Shown piece after piece: positions 1 to 7,647 of a DNA stretch of 64,000 nucleotides. A program made the position numbers and the translations under genes. This DNA is from Betaproteobacteria bacterium. Its GTDB lineage: Bacteria; Pseudomonadota; Gammaproteobacteria; Burkholderiales; Rhodocyclaceae. The notes beneath the pieces were generated by a model. That model was given only the letters and a program-made list of their open reading frames with translations. It made no database searches and was not told the DNA's origin. Positions within the stretch are counted from its first letter, which is position 1. Each line of letters begins with the position of its first letter. The DNA lies in contig JADJXY010000002.1 of NCBI GenBank assembly GCA_016720065.1, forward strand, positions 1,811,001 to 1,875,000, given 5' to 3'.

Positions 1-1358
1 GCGCCTACTACGACCTGAATGCCTGTAACCAGATCGACAACCCGGATCAGCGGGTCGCCGAAGACATCAACACCTTTACCCAGAAATCCCTGCAGTTTCT
101 CCTGGTACTTGTCGGGGCGGTGCTGCAGCTGATCGCATTCTGTGGCGTCCTATGGTCCATTTCCCACGCCCTGGTGGCCTTTCTCATCGTCTATGCGATT
201 GCCGGCACGGGGGTGACGGTGCTGGTGTTCGGAAAGGTGCTGATCGGCCTCAATTTCCACCAGCTCAAACGGGAGGCCGATTTCCGCTTCAGCCTGGTGC
301 GTATTCGAGAAAACGCCGAGGCCATCGCCTTCTATCGCGGCGAGGCGCAGGAGTCGGCTCTGGTTGGCCGCCGTTTCAACGAGGCGTTCAGCAATTTCAA
401 CAAGCTGATCCGGGTGCAGCTCAATTTGAACCTCTTTCAATATGGCTACAGCTTCCTGACCATCATCCTGCCCAGCGCCATCATTGCCGGGCGGGTGATC
501 TCCGGGGAACTGGAGGTCGGGCGGGCGATCCAGGCCGCGGGGGCATTTGCGGCCATCCTGAGCGCCCTGACCGTACTTATCGACAACTTCGAGAGCTTCA
601 GCAAATTTGCCGCCGGAATCGATCGGCTCGACAGCTTTGCCCGCTTCCTCCAGGGGACGCGGGGCGACCGGCCGGGGTCCGGCGATGGCATCAGCTTTGT
701 GTTCGGCAAGCATCTGGCCATCGAAAATCTCACCCTGCAGACGCCGAACCGCGGCAGAACTCTGGTCAAAGACTTGTCGCTGACCGTCAATCCGGACCAG
801 GGGCTGATGATCGTGGGGGCCAGCGGCTGCGGGAAGAGTTCGCTGCTGCGCGCCATCGCAGGCCTGTGGCGTTGCGGAAGCGGAAGGATCGTCGGGCCTG
901 ACGGCGGCGAAATGCTGTTTCTACCGCAGCGCCCCTACATGCTCCAGGGCAGTTTGCGCAGCCAGTTGCTGTATCCGCAGCAGCCTCGGGGTGTCCCGGA
1001 CGAGGCCCTTCTGCACGCCCTGGCCAGGGTCAATCTGCCGGATATCGCCGCCAATTTTGGCGGCCTGGATGCCGAACTGGACTGGGCCAAGGTTTTGTCC
1101 GTGGGCGAGCAACAGCGGGTGGCCTTCGCTCGCGTGCTGCTCGCCGCACCCCGGTATGCCATGCTCGACGAAGCGACCAGCGCCCTCGACATCGCCAACG
1201 AAGACAGCCTCTATCGGGAACTGGCGGCCACCGGGACGATCCTGGTCAGCGTCGGCCACCGTCCCTCCATCCTGAAATACCACCCCCAAGTGCTGGAACT
1301 GGAAGGCAACGGATCGTGGCGGCTCTATTCGGCCGACGACTACCGGTTCAACCGCTAG
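1..1358 (+). CDS. SbmA/BacA/YddA-type ABC transporter (fused permease-ATPase), 5'-truncated by window edge
   Basis: The reading frame is open from base 3, so the N-terminal part lies outside the window. What remains begins within the membrane domain, with an IDNPDQR motif typical of SbmA/YddA-like transporters, followed by hydrophobic segments and a C-terminal ATPase domain. The ATPase shows a Walker A (GASGCGKSS), a signature motif (LSVGEQQR) and a Walker B with D-loop (MLDEATSALD). Such proteins act as homodimers in the inner membrane and move peptides, fatty acyl or vitamin-like substrates; the substrate here cannot be read from sequence. It ends with TAG and is followed by about 120 bp without a gene before a convergent small gene. 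Confidence 0.88.
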   Translation, partial: AYYDLNACNQIDNPDQRVAEDINTFTQKSLQFLLVLVGAVLQLIAFCGVLWSISHALVAFLIVYAIAGTGVTVLVFGKVLIGLNFHQLKREADFRFSLVRIRENAEAIAFYRGEAQESALVGRRFNEAFSNFNKLIRVQLNLNLFQYGYSFLTIILPSAIIAGRVISGELEVGRAIQAAGAFAAILSALTVLIDNFESFSKFAAGIDRLDSFARFLQGTRGDRPGSGDGISFVFGKHLAIENLTLQTPNRGRTLVKDLSLTVNPDQGLMIVGASGCGKSSLLRAIAGLWRCGSGRIVGPDGGEMLFLPQRPYMLQGSLRSQLLYPQQPRGVPDEALLHALARVNLPDIAANFGGLDAELDWAKVLSVGEQQRVAFARVLLAAPRYAMLDEATSALDIANEDSLYRELAATGTILVSVGHRPSILKYHPQVLELEGNGSWRLYSADDYRFNR

Positions 1359-1479
1359 GAGTTAACGATGTGCCTCAGTGCCAGGGCGTGACCCATAGGC
1401 CCCGCATGACTACGGAGCTGACCGATTTCGCGGGGACGTCGAGGATGCGTTGGGCGCCGGTGATCGGCCAGCGCCTCGC

Positions 1480-2004
1480 TCACACGGTGGCGACGTCGCT
1501 GATCTCGCCGACCGACGCCGCGATCACCTCCCGGGCGATGGCCGTTTCCGGCTCGGTGATCGTCTGCGCAACAAGGACGACCTGACCGCTGGCAATGGCA
1601 TCGCTGACCAGGTCCGACAGCCAGCCTTCCTTTTGCTCGATATCGCTTTGAGCGCCGGTTGCGGCGCCGATGAAGGCACCGAGACTGGCCCCCCAGCCCA
1701 GCATGACCAGGGGCGCGACCAGGGGACTGGCGATGAACAGGCTGACGTTTCCCGCCACCAGCGCCAGTTGTGCCAGGGCGCCGATGCCGGTGCCCACGGC
1801 GGTGCCGATGGCGCCGTCGACGAGGACATTGGTCAGCACTTCGTTGCTTTCCCCTTGTGGCTTGGTTGCGGGGGGGCCCGAATTGGCGTCGAACAGATGC
1901 AGGCGCCCTCGGGGGAGTCCCCGTTCCATGAGGCGGGAAAGGGCGCCTTCGGCTTCGACCCAGTTGGCAAAAAAGCCCGACACATGGTGGCTATAGGTGG
2001 TCAT
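1480..2004 (-). CDS. Glycine-rich membrane protein, YflT/DUF1269-like stress protein
   Basis: This 174-residue protein has an N-terminal region (about 1-45) resembling the flavinator-like/YflT stress domain: a short beta strand, then a helix around WVEAEGALSRLMERG. A Gly/Ala-rich hydrophobic stretch follows (about 60-120), with repeated small-xxx-small patterns suggesting glycine-zipper membrane helices, and then a soluble tail. The start is supported by an AAGGAG ribosome site 7 nt upstream. A palindromic operator and a -10-like TAGCGT lie 45-85 bp upstream, placing it in the putative regulon of this region. The exact family is inferred from composition, and the biochemical role is unknown. 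Confidence 0.7.
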   Translation of the reverse strand: MTTYSHHVSGFFANWVEAEGALSRLMERGLPRGRLHLFDANSGPPATKPQGESNEVLTNVLVDGAIGTAVGTGIGALAQLALVAGNVSLFIASPLVAPLVMLGWGASLGAFIGAATGAQSDIEQKEGWLSDLVSDAIASGQVVLVAQTITEPETAIAREVIAASVGEISDVATV

Positions 2005-2046
2005 GGTATTTCTCCTTCGGCGGCCCTTGAGTAAGGGGTAGTCCCC

Positions 2047-2089
2047 ACGCTAGCGGAGCCCCGTGAGCACGTCTGAGCGCCACCGAACA
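2047..2089 (-). promoter_or_regulatory. Palindromic operator plus -10 hexamer (class II activator-type promoter)
   Basis: The + strand shows TGAGCGCCACCGAACA at 2074-2089. Reading toward the minus-strand gene that starts at 2004, TAGCGT occupies 2052-2047, exactly 29.5 bp from the palindrome centre. The predicted transcription start is near 2040, giving a 5' leader of about 36 nt. No -35 hexamer is evident, as expected for activator-dependent promoters. Confidence 0.55.
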
Positions 2090-2190
2090 GAAAGCGCGGG
2101 CGGTTGAACACGGGAAGCTTCCGCCGCCCCGGTACAGGATGCCGGCTTTCGCCACGCCGTCGGACGACCGGGGTTCCCGCCCGGGAGCGA

Positions 2191-2511
2191 TCAAACCCCC
2201 CAGGTGACCGGCGTGCCTTCCTTGAGGGCGTGTTCCAGCAGTGCGAGAAGCGGCACCGCTCGCTGGTAAAAGGCGACGCTGCCGCCCGGCGCTTCCGTAT
2301 CGTCGGCGTCGTCGGCGGGGGGGCACCGGTGCTTGAGCCTGTCGGCCGCAATGGCGGCCCTGAGGGCACTGGTCGCCGCGGGCAATTGCTCGACGGTAAC
2401 GACGCCCCGGCGGGCGCCGGCGTCCTTGCCAAGAACCCCCAGGGCCTGGCTGGCGTTGCTCTCGAACAGGGTGACATCGCCGCAGGCGGGAGACTTGAAG
2501 ATGATCAGCAT
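2191..2511 (-). CDS. DUF1840 family protein
   Basis: At 106 residues this has the usual length and pattern of the betaproteobacterial DUF1840 family: an N-terminal MLIIFKSPACGDVTLFE strand pair, a GKDAGARRGVVTVEQLPAA segment, then a helix of alternating Ala/Leu. A second helix near the C-terminus (PLLALLEHALKEG) completes the fold. The start is supported by AAGGA about 8 nt upstream. It is cytoplasmic by absence of a signal peptide. No function is established for the family; its lineage restriction supports assigning the window to Betaproteobacteria. The gene lies between two minus-strand stress-type genes but has no obvious operator of its own. Confidence 0.8.
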   Translation of the reverse strand: MLIIFKSPACGDVTLFESNASQALGVLGKDAGARRGVVTVEQLPAATSALRAAIAADRLKHRCPPADDADDTEAPGGSVAFYQRAVPLLALLEHALKEGTPVTWGV

Positions 2512-2578
2512 GGCTGTGTCCTTGGAGTGAAATGCCGCCAGGCGCGAAACGTGGTATCCCCCCGGCAGCCCGATCGCC

Positions 2579-2908
2579 CTACTTGTCGACGACGACCTTG
2601 ATATGGTTACGCACCGAGGTCACGCCCTTAACTCCGTGGGCGATGGCGACGGCCCTGTCGATGGCGGCCTGACTGGCGGCGCTGCCGCTCAGGGTAACGG
2701 CCCCCTTCTTGTCGGTATCGACGTTGATCTTGACCAGGCTCGACAGCTTTTCCTCAGCCAGCTCGGCCTTGATCTTGGTGGTGATGACCGAGTCCTTGAC
2801 GTACTCGGTTGCGGTCGAGCCGGTGGCATCCGCGGCGTGGGTGGCAAGCGGCAGCGACAGTGCCGCAGCCAAGATGAAACCAAAACGGGCTGCAAGTCGG
2901 GAATTCAT
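2579..2908 (-). CDS. Periplasmic BON-domain protein (OsmY-like)
   Basis: This 109-residue protein has a signal peptide (hydrophobic core about 8-22, cleavage likely after THA-A) and a single BON domain (about 40-106). It carries the expected pattern: ITTKIKAEL, a V-x-V-x-T strand, VTLSGSA, and the closing VRNHIKVV strand. BON domains are thought to bind phospholipid or associate with envelopes, and OsmY-type proteins protect the periplasm during osmotic or stationary-phase stress. The start follows an AGGAGA site almost identical to that of csbD. A perfect 14-bp palindrome (3050-3063) lies about 140 bp upstream. It is one of three BON proteins in the window. Confidence 0.85.
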   Translation of the reverse strand: MNSRLAARFGFILAAALSLPLATHAADATGSTATEYVKDSVITTKIKAELAEEKLSSLVKINVDTDKKGAVTLSGSAASQAAIDRAVAIAHGVKGVTSVRNHIKVVVDK

Positions 2909-3048
2909 GATTTCTCCTGTTGCGAAGGAAATTGACGGGGCGCCACGTTCGTGACGGCAAATGGCGCAAGTCTGAATGGGCGGCCGCCAGTGGCGGAGCG
3001 GCTTCTCGATGCGGCACCCTCATTGGGCAGTGGGCGATGGTCAGGGTC

Positions 3049-3064
3049 TGTGCGCCGGCGCACG
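3049..3064 (-). promoter_or_regulatory. Palindromic operator upstream of BON gene
   Basis: TGTGCGCCGGCGCACG contains a perfect 14-bp palindrome (3050-3063), the most symmetrical copy in the window. It lies 141 bp before the BON start at 2908. At the position where other copies have a -10 hexamer this one has CCCAAT, so the promoter geometry is not confirmed here. Confidence 0.45.
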
Positions 3065-3209
3065 GAATCGGCCGATGGCTCCGACAGACACGAAACCGCA
3101 AGGTGCCCCCTGCCGCGACGAACGATGGGGCGACGGACGGCCCGAAACGGGTGCTACGCATTGCCGAAGGCGACGGCGCGACGGGAAGGCCACCACAATC
3201 CGGCCTTTA

Positions 3210-3252
3210 TGTGTGCCACCGAACATAGCGAAAGCGCCCTCTGGTGCATGCT
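3210..3252 (+). promoter_or_regulatory. Palindromic operator plus -10-like hexamer before orphan terminator
   Basis: TGTGTGCCACCGAACA occupies 3210-3225. CATGCT at 3247-3252 sits exactly 29.5 bp downstream of the palindrome centre, predicting a start near 3259. No ORF of useful length follows; the transcript would run into the terminator at 3307-3339. Confidence 0.45.
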
Positions 3253-3258
3253 GCCCGC

Positions 3259-3340
3259 AGATGTTCGCTTTCGCCCCCATCCCTTGAGCGACCATCTGAC
3301 AACTTCAGCCCGGACCGGCAATGCCGCTCCGGGCTTTTTC
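3259..3340 (+). ncRNA. Candidate small RNA of about 80 nt
   Basis: The span runs from the predicted start of the promoter at 3210-3252 to the U-tract of a strong intrinsic terminator. Only very short ORFs exist inside. The csbD gene begins 240 bp further on, behind its own operator and -10 hexamer, so the terminator is not needed for csbD. The call rests on promoter plus terminator with no coding sequence; it is unproven and has no recognised family. Confidence 0.3.
3307..3339 (+). terminator. Intrinsic terminator, orphan
   Basis: An 8-bp stem AGCCCGGA/TCCGGGCT (3307-3314, 3328-3335) with an inner CGGC/GCCG stem is followed by a run of five T. It is oriented on the + strand, yet no recognised + strand gene lies within 1.9 kb upstream. 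Confidence 0.75.
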
Positions 3341-3469
3341 TTGCCCGGCCTTCTTGTCATCGGCAACGCCGGGGCGAGGGGGGCGCGACCTTGATCGCCA
3401 GCCCCATTCCCCGTTCCCGCCAAGGGGCATTTCGACGCCGCTCGCCATGCGAACCGGACAGGCGACCTA

Positions 3470-3512
3470 TGCGCGACACCGCACAGAGGAAACGCCGTGC
3501 CATGCCTAATCT
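3470..3512 (+). promoter_or_regulatory. Palindromic operator plus -10 hexamer for csbD
   Basis: TGCGCGACACCGCACA at 3470-3485 matches the local operator at most positions. TAATCT at 3507-3512 begins exactly 29.5 bp from the centre, the best -10 match of the set. Predicted start near 3519 gives csbD a leader of about 63 nt. Confidence 0.5.
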
Positions 3513-3581
3513 CCAGCGGTGGGCGCTCGTGACATCCCCGGCGCTCCCGCTCAAGGTCAACACTCACCACAGGAGAAAAGC

Positions 3582-3758
3582 ATGAACAAGGACCAAGTCA
3601 AAGGACACCTCAAGGAAGCAGAGGGCAAAGTGAAGGAGGTCGCCGGCAAAGTCGTCGGCAACAAGGCGCTCGAACAAAAGGGAAAGATCGAGAACGCCCA
3701 GGGAAAGATTCAATCGGCCTGCGGTGACTTGAAGGCAGACCTCAAGAAACCTTGCTGA
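3582..3758 (+). CDS. CsbD family stress-response protein
   Basis: This is a 58-residue, highly charged helical protein with the CsbD pattern: MNKDQVKGHLKEAEGKVKE, then two GK-rich repeats (GKVVGNKALEQKGK, GKIQSACGDLKADLKK). CsbD proteins are abundant small cytoplasmic proteins induced by general stress; their molecular role is unresolved. The start chosen is the ATG behind AGGAG with 7 nt spacing; an in-frame upstream ATG at 3519 would add 21 residues unlike the family. The PRC-barrel gene follows after 87 bp and may be co-transcribed. Confidence 0.92.
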   Translation: MNKDQVKGHLKEAEGKVKEVAGKVVGNKALEQKGKIENAQGKIQSACGDLKADLKKPC

Positions 3759-3845
3759 GCAGGAATGAACCGCAAGGCACCCGGGGAGTGAGCCTGCCCG
3801 ATGGTCGCCTGGCGGCTTTCACATGACATTATTGAGGAGCACGAC

Positions 3846-4244
3846 ATGAGTAGCGAAATCAGCAGTTCTTCCGCCGATACGAACACGTCCGCTGGCCACC
3901 TGGTATTGAGCGCCAGCACGCTCGCCGGCGACGACGTCTATAATCGGCAGGGCATAAAGCTCGGCAGCATCAAGGAAATCATGCTGGATGTCCCCAACGG
4001 CACGGTGAGTTATGCGGTCTTGTCCTGTGGCGGTTTTCTCAGCTTGGGCGAAAAATTGTTCGCCATCCCGTGGCGTGCCCTCCAGGTGGATACGGAAAAG
4101 AAGCGCTTCGTGTTCGATGCCGACGAGGCACGGCTCAAGGACGCCCCGGGATTCGACAACGACCATTGGCCGAACATGGCCGATGCGTCCTGGGCGAAGG
4201 GTATCCATTCCTACTACGGCACCCAGTGGGACATGCGTCCCTGA
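3846..4244 (+). CDS. PRC-barrel domain protein
   Basis: The 132-residue protein has a low-complexity Ser-rich N-terminus (about 1-20) and a PRC-barrel (about 22-95): LSASTLAGDDVYNRQGIKLGSIKEIMLDVPNG, then YAVLSCGG and KLFAIPWRALQVD strands. PRC-barrel proteins of this size recur next to CsbD and BON genes; the fold is known from RimM and photosynthetic reaction centres, but stand-alone members have no defined reaction. The ATG is preceded by GAGGAG at 5-6 nt; a longer in-frame start at 3801 lacks a comparable site. An intrinsic terminator follows 25 bp after the stop. Confidence 0.88.
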   Translation: MSSEISSSSADTNTSAGHLVLSASTLAGDDVYNRQGIKLGSIKEIMLDVPNGTVSYAVLSCGGFLSLGEKLFAIPWRALQVDTEKKRFVFDADEARLKDAPGFDNDHWPNMADASWAKGIHSYYGTQWDMRP

Positions 4245-4268
4245 CCCCCCGGACATACGATTGTCGAC

Positions 4269-4310
4269 AATCCCCGTCCACGCGCCTGCCCGGCGCGGAC
4301 GGGGATTTTT
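4269..4310 (+). terminator. Intrinsic terminator after PRC-barrel gene
   Basis: An 11-bp stem AATCCCCGTCC/GGACGGGGATT (4269-4279, 4297-4307), extended by an inner GCGCC/GGCGC pairing, ends in a run of five T. It closes the csbD/PRC-barrel unit and insulates it from the P-type ATPase gene. Confidence 0.8.
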
Positions 4311-4379
4311 CTTGGCCGCGGGGGAAAGTCACGCGCCGATTCCTTCCCGGGTTTTCGCGACAGCCCGAAGGGGGCAGCG

Positions 4380-6926
4380 ATGAGGCCCTCTGAAGCGCCA
4401 GCCCCGCCCTGGTGGGTCGAGACCTTGCCTCCGGAGGCAGGGAGCCTGTCGGCCGCCGAGGCCGGTGCACGGCTCGCGCAATTCGGCCCCAACCAATTTC
4501 GCGATCATCGGGACCAACCGCTGTGGCTCCAGTTCCTGGCCCGCTTCAAAAATCCCCTGGTGATCCTCCTTCTGTTCGCCAGCGCCCTCTCGGCCATCGC
4601 CGGCGAATTCACCAATTTCCTCATCATTTCGGTGATGGTGCTCTTCAGCGTCACCCTGGACTTCGTCCAGGAGCGCCGCGCCGGCAAGGCGGCAGCCAGT
4701 CTCCGCCAATCCGTCGCGGTGCGGACGCGGGCGCTCCGCGACGGCAAATCTGTGGAAGTACCGGTGGCCGAGGTGGTGCCAGGCGATTGGGTGATGCTCT
4801 CCGCGGGGGACATGATTCCCGCCGATGGCCGGGTGCTGGAGGCCAACGATTTCTTCGTCCAGCAGGCACTGCTGACGGGCGAGGCCTATCCAGTGGAGAA
4901 GCGGCCGGGCCAACTTGCGGCGACCGCCACCGACATGCAGGAAGCCGCCAATGCGGTATTCATGGGTACCACGGTGATCAGTGGCAGCGCTACGGTTCAG
5001 GTGGTCAGGACCGGCGCTGAAACAGCCCTCGGGGCCATCGCCGATACCCTGATCCGGCAGGCGCCACCGACTGCCTTCGAGTTGGGCACCCATCGTTTCG
5101 GCATGCTGATCATGCGCCTCACCATCGTTCTGGTGCTCTTCGTGCTGCTCGTCAACGCGCTGATGCACAAGCCCTGGCTGGAGTCCTTCCTGTTCGCCGT
5201 GGCTCTCGCCGTGGGACTGACGCCGGAGCTCCTGCCCATGGTGGTGTCCGTCACCCTCGCCCGGGGCGCCTTGGTCATGGCCCGCAAGCGGGTCATCGTG
5301 AAACGGCTCGCGTCGATCCAGAATCTGGGCTCGATGGATGTGCTGTGCACCGACAAGACGGGCACCCTCACCGAGGCCAAGATCCGGCTGGAACAACATG
5401 TGGACTCCCTGGGGCAGGCGAGCCCGCGGGTACTGGAACTGGCCTATCTCAACAGCTTTTTCGAAACCGGCCTGAAAAGTCCTCTCGACGAGGCGATCCT
5501 CGGTCACGAACACATCGACGTGGGGGCCTGGAAGAAAATCGACGAGGTGCCTTTCGATTTCGAGCGGCGCCGGGTATCGGTGCTGCTGGACAAAGGGAAC
5601 GGCCGTCTTTTGGTGGTCAAGGGCGCTTCCGAGGAAATCGTCGGCCTGTGCACCCACTACGAGGTGCTGGGCAGCGACGCCCAGACGGTCCTCGACAAGG
5701 ATTCCCGGGCGCACATCCACGGCGTTCATGTGGCGCTCGAAAAAGAGGGGTTTCGCGTCCTGGGTATTGCCTGGCGAGAGGTGCCGCCGGACCATCCCCA
5801 TGCCGTGATCGGCGACGAGGCCGAACTGGTGTTCGCCGGGTTTGCGGCCTTTCTCGATCCGCCCAAGGAAAGTGCCGGTACCGCCCTTGCCGCCCTCAGG
5901 GACAGTGGTGTCGCCGTCAAGATCGTCACCGGCGATAGCGAACTGGTCACGCAGCACGTCTGCGCCCAGTTGGCCATTCCTGTGACCGGATTGCTGACCG
6001 GAAAGGACATCGAAGTCATGGACGATTCCGCCCTGCAGGCCCGGGTGGAGGCGGTCAACCTGTTCTGCCGCGTCAATCCGGCCCAGAAGAACCGGGTCAT
6101 CCTCGCCCTCAAGGCGCGTGGCCATGTGGTCGGCTACCTCGGCGACGGGATCAACGATGCGCCTTCCCTGCATTCCGCCGACGTCGGCTTATCGGTGGAT
6201 TCCGCCGTCGACGTGGCGAAGGAGGCCGCCGACATGATCCTGCTGGACCAGGATCTCCATGTCCTGCACGACGGCGTCCTCGAAGGGCGTCGTACGTTCG
6301 GCAACATCATGAAGTACATCATGATGGGGACCAGTTCCAACTTCGGCAACATGTTCAGCATGGCCGGGGCGGCATTGTTTCTGCCCTTCCTGCCCATGCT
6401 GCCGACCCAGATTCTGCTCAACAACATCCTCTACGACGTTTCCGAGGTGCCGATCCCCCTCGATGCGGTGGACCCGGAGGAACTGCGTCAGCCGCGAACC
6501 CTCGACATGGCCTTCATCCGCGATTTCATGCTGGTCATCGGCCCGATCAGCTCGGTCTTCGATTTCCTTACCTTCTACGTCCTGATCGCCGTCCTGCAGG
6601 CAGGCGAACAACTGTTCCAGACCGGCTGGTTCGTCGAATCGCTGTGTACTCAGGTTCTGGTGATCTTCATCATCCGCACCCGGGGCAATCCCCTCAAGAG
6701 CCGTCCGCATCCCGCCCTGATGGCGACTTCCCTCACCATCGCACTGACCGGTGCGGTGCTGCCGTATACGCCGGTCGGTTCCTACTTCGGCTTCGTTCCT
6801 CCGCCGGCGGGTTTCTATCTGATACTCGCGGCCATGGTGGTGGTCTATCTCGGGGCCGTCGAGATGGCCAAGCAGGCGTTCTATCGGTGGCACCGGAAAT
6901 CCCCGCCCATGGGCGGGCCGCGGTAG
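4380..6926 (+). CDS. mgtA: MgtA-type cation-translocating P-type ATPase (P3B)
   Basis: This 848-residue P-type ATPase has the full domain order: N-terminal soluble segment, paired membrane helices (about 58-95), actuator domain, helices 3-4 with TPELLP (about 281-286), phosphorylation motif DKTGT with Asp at about 325, nucleotide domain, hinge GDGINDAP (about 588-595) and a C-terminal membrane bundle. The downstream NFGNMFSMAG and LPFLPMLPTQILLNN motifs are typical of the Mg2+-importing MgtA/MgtB group rather than Ca2+ or heavy-metal pumps. The actuator loop reads TGEA instead of the usual TGES. The leader is short (start preceded by AGGGGG), so no M-box-type riboswitch fits. The exact ion is inferred from family. 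Confidence 0.86.
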   Translation: MRPSEAPAPPWWVETLPPEAGSLSAAEAGARLAQFGPNQFRDHRDQPLWLQFLARFKNPLVILLLFASALSAIAGEFTNFLIISVMVLFSVTLDFVQERRAGKAAASLRQSVAVRTRALRDGKSVEVPVAEVVPGDWVMLSAGDMIPADGRVLEANDFFVQQALLTGEAYPVEKRPGQLAATATDMQEAANAVFMGTTVISGSATVQVVRTGAETALGAIADTLIRQAPPTAFELGTHRFGMLIMRLTIVLVLFVLLVNALMHKPWLESFLFAVALAVGLTPELLPMVVSVTLARGALVMARKRVIVKRLASIQNLGSMDVLCTDKTGTLTEAKIRLEQHVDSLGQASPRVLELAYLNSFFETGLKSPLDEAILGHEHIDVGAWKKIDEVPFDFERRRVSVLLDKGNGRLLVVKGASEEIVGLCTHYEVLGSDAQTVLDKDSRAHIHGVHVALEKEGFRVLGIAWREVPPDHPHAVIGDEAELVFAGFAAFLDPPKESAGTALAALRDSGVAVKIVTGDSELVTQHVCAQLAIPVTGLLTGKDIEVMDDSALQARVEAVNLFCRVNPAQKNRVILALKARGHVVGYLGDGINDAPSLHSADVGLSVDSAVDVAKEAADMILLDQDLHVLHDGVLEGRRTFGNIMKYIMMGTSSNFGNMFSMAGAALFLPFLPMLPTQILLNNILYDVSEVPIPLDAVDPEELRQPRTLDMAFIRDFMLVIGPISSVFDFLTFYVLIAVLQAGEQLFQTGWFVESLCTQVLVIFIIRTRGNPLKSRPHPALMATSLTIALTGAVLPYTPVGSYFGFVPPPAGFYLILAAMVVVYLGAVEMAKQAFYRWHRKSPPMGGPR

Positions 6927-6947
6927 TGCGAGCCCGTTTGCCGCGCG

Positions 6948-6990
6948 TGTTCGCTGCCGCACCGACGCCGGATGGCGTGGCGCCCAGGCT
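6948..6990 (+). promoter_or_regulatory. Palindromic operator plus -10-like hexamer for lmo0937-type gene
   Basis: TGTTCGCTGCCGCACC lies at 6948-6963, just past the ATPase stop. CAGGCT at 6985-6990 starts exactly 29.5 bp from its centre. Predicted start near 6997; the small membrane-protein gene begins at 7131. Confidence 0.45.
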
Positions 6991-7130
6991 ACCATCAGGT
7001 CTACCGGGCATCGGACTGCAAATCGCATGCGCTGGGAGACCGGATTGGCAGCGGCTGGCATTTCTCTGGCTTGTTCCTATGCCCCCACCAGCCGCCAGCC
7101 GCCGTTCAACGCTGAAAAAAGGTGTGCTCC

Positions 7131-7280
7131 ATGCTTTATACGATCGCTGTCGTCATGCTCGTCCTGTGGCTTTTCGGGCTCGTCACCTCCTACACCCTGG
7201 GGGGGTTCATCCACGTCCTGCTGGTGGTCGCCCTCGTGATGGTCGTGGTCAACCTCCTCACCGGGCGACGGGCGCTCTGA
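7131..7280 (+). CDS. lmo0937-type small membrane protein
   Basis: A 49-residue protein that is almost entirely two hydrophobic segments: MLYTIAVVMLVLWLFGLVTS (about 1-20), a YTLGGFIHVLLVVALVMVVV helix, and a short basic tail (TGRRAL). This pattern, including LWLxGLVTSYTxGGxIHxLLVxA, is the lmo0937 family of tiny membrane proteins common beside BON, CsbD and DUF3309 genes. Function is unknown. The start lies behind an unremarkable GGTGTG sequence, but the family match fixes it. Confidence 0.85.
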   Translation: MLYTIAVVMLVLWLFGLVTSYTLGGFIHVLLVVALVMVVVNLLTGRRAL

Positions 7281-7349
7281 CGCCATCGCCAAGGGCCTCC
7301 GGCCACAGGACTCGCCCTCACGCCGGCCAAGCGCGACCCGGGTGCCGGG

Positions 7350-7601
7350 TCAGGCGGCGATAGGCAGGTTCGTGGCCTTCCGCGCAAGGCTTCGCATTGC
7401 CGCGCTGAGGGCCACTTGCTGGCCTGCAGTGAGCATGCGCCTGCCCTCGCGCCAATCATGGGTGATGCCGTTGATCGGCACCCCAGCGCAACAAAGGGCC
7501 TGGGCCACTGAGGGCAAATCCGTGGCTTCGATGCTCCGGCCGTCGCTCAAGGCGGCGAGAAAGCGGTCCTCCACTGCTCCGACGTGGGCAGAAATCTCCA
7601 T
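7350..7601 (-). CDS. Hypothetical protein (83 aa)
   Basis: A soluble, mostly helical 83-residue protein with no recognised family. Visible features are a CC pair (LCCAG, about 37-38), a HDWREGRRM segment and a C-terminal helix rich in Ala and Arg. The ATG at 7601 follows GAGGAG with 5-6 nt spacing, a strong start signal. It lies 46 bp after the next minus-strand gene (7648-7902) and is probably the second gene of that unit, hence under the operator at 8007-8022. No signal peptide or membrane segment is present. Confidence 0.6.
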   Translation of the reverse strand: MEISAHVGAVEDRFLAALSDGRSIEATDLPSVAQALCCAGVPINGITHDWREGRRMLTAGQQVALSAAMRSLARKATNLPIAA

Positions 7602-7647
7602 GGCGACTCCTCGTTGGTGTGATCCCGATGGACGACGGGGCAATCCG

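Larger units (their letters stand above)
2909..3581. other. 673-bp intergenic region with regulatory sites and an orphan terminator
   Basis: No convincing protein gene is present. The stretch separates the divergent BON and csbD genes. It holds three copies of the local palindrome (3049-3064, 3210-3225, 3470-3485) and a strong intrinsic terminator at 3307-3339 that is not downstream of any recognised + strand gene. A GCGAAAGCG/CGCTTTCGC inverted repeat lies between the second operator and the terminator. Confidence 0.6.

Noticed and set aside
3519..3581. N-terminal extension of csbD from an upstream ATG
   Set aside because: It adds 21 residues unlike CsbD, lacks a ribosome site, and begins right at the predicted transcription start.
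4313..4379. Mg2+ riboswitch (M-box) or mgtL-type leader for mgtA
   Set aside because: Only 69 bp separate the preceding terminator from the ATG; no leader peptide or M-box structure fits.
4329..6173. 614-codon minus-strand frame opposite mgtA
   Set aside because: Antisense shadow of the P-type ATPase, rich in His/Gly/Asp without any motif.
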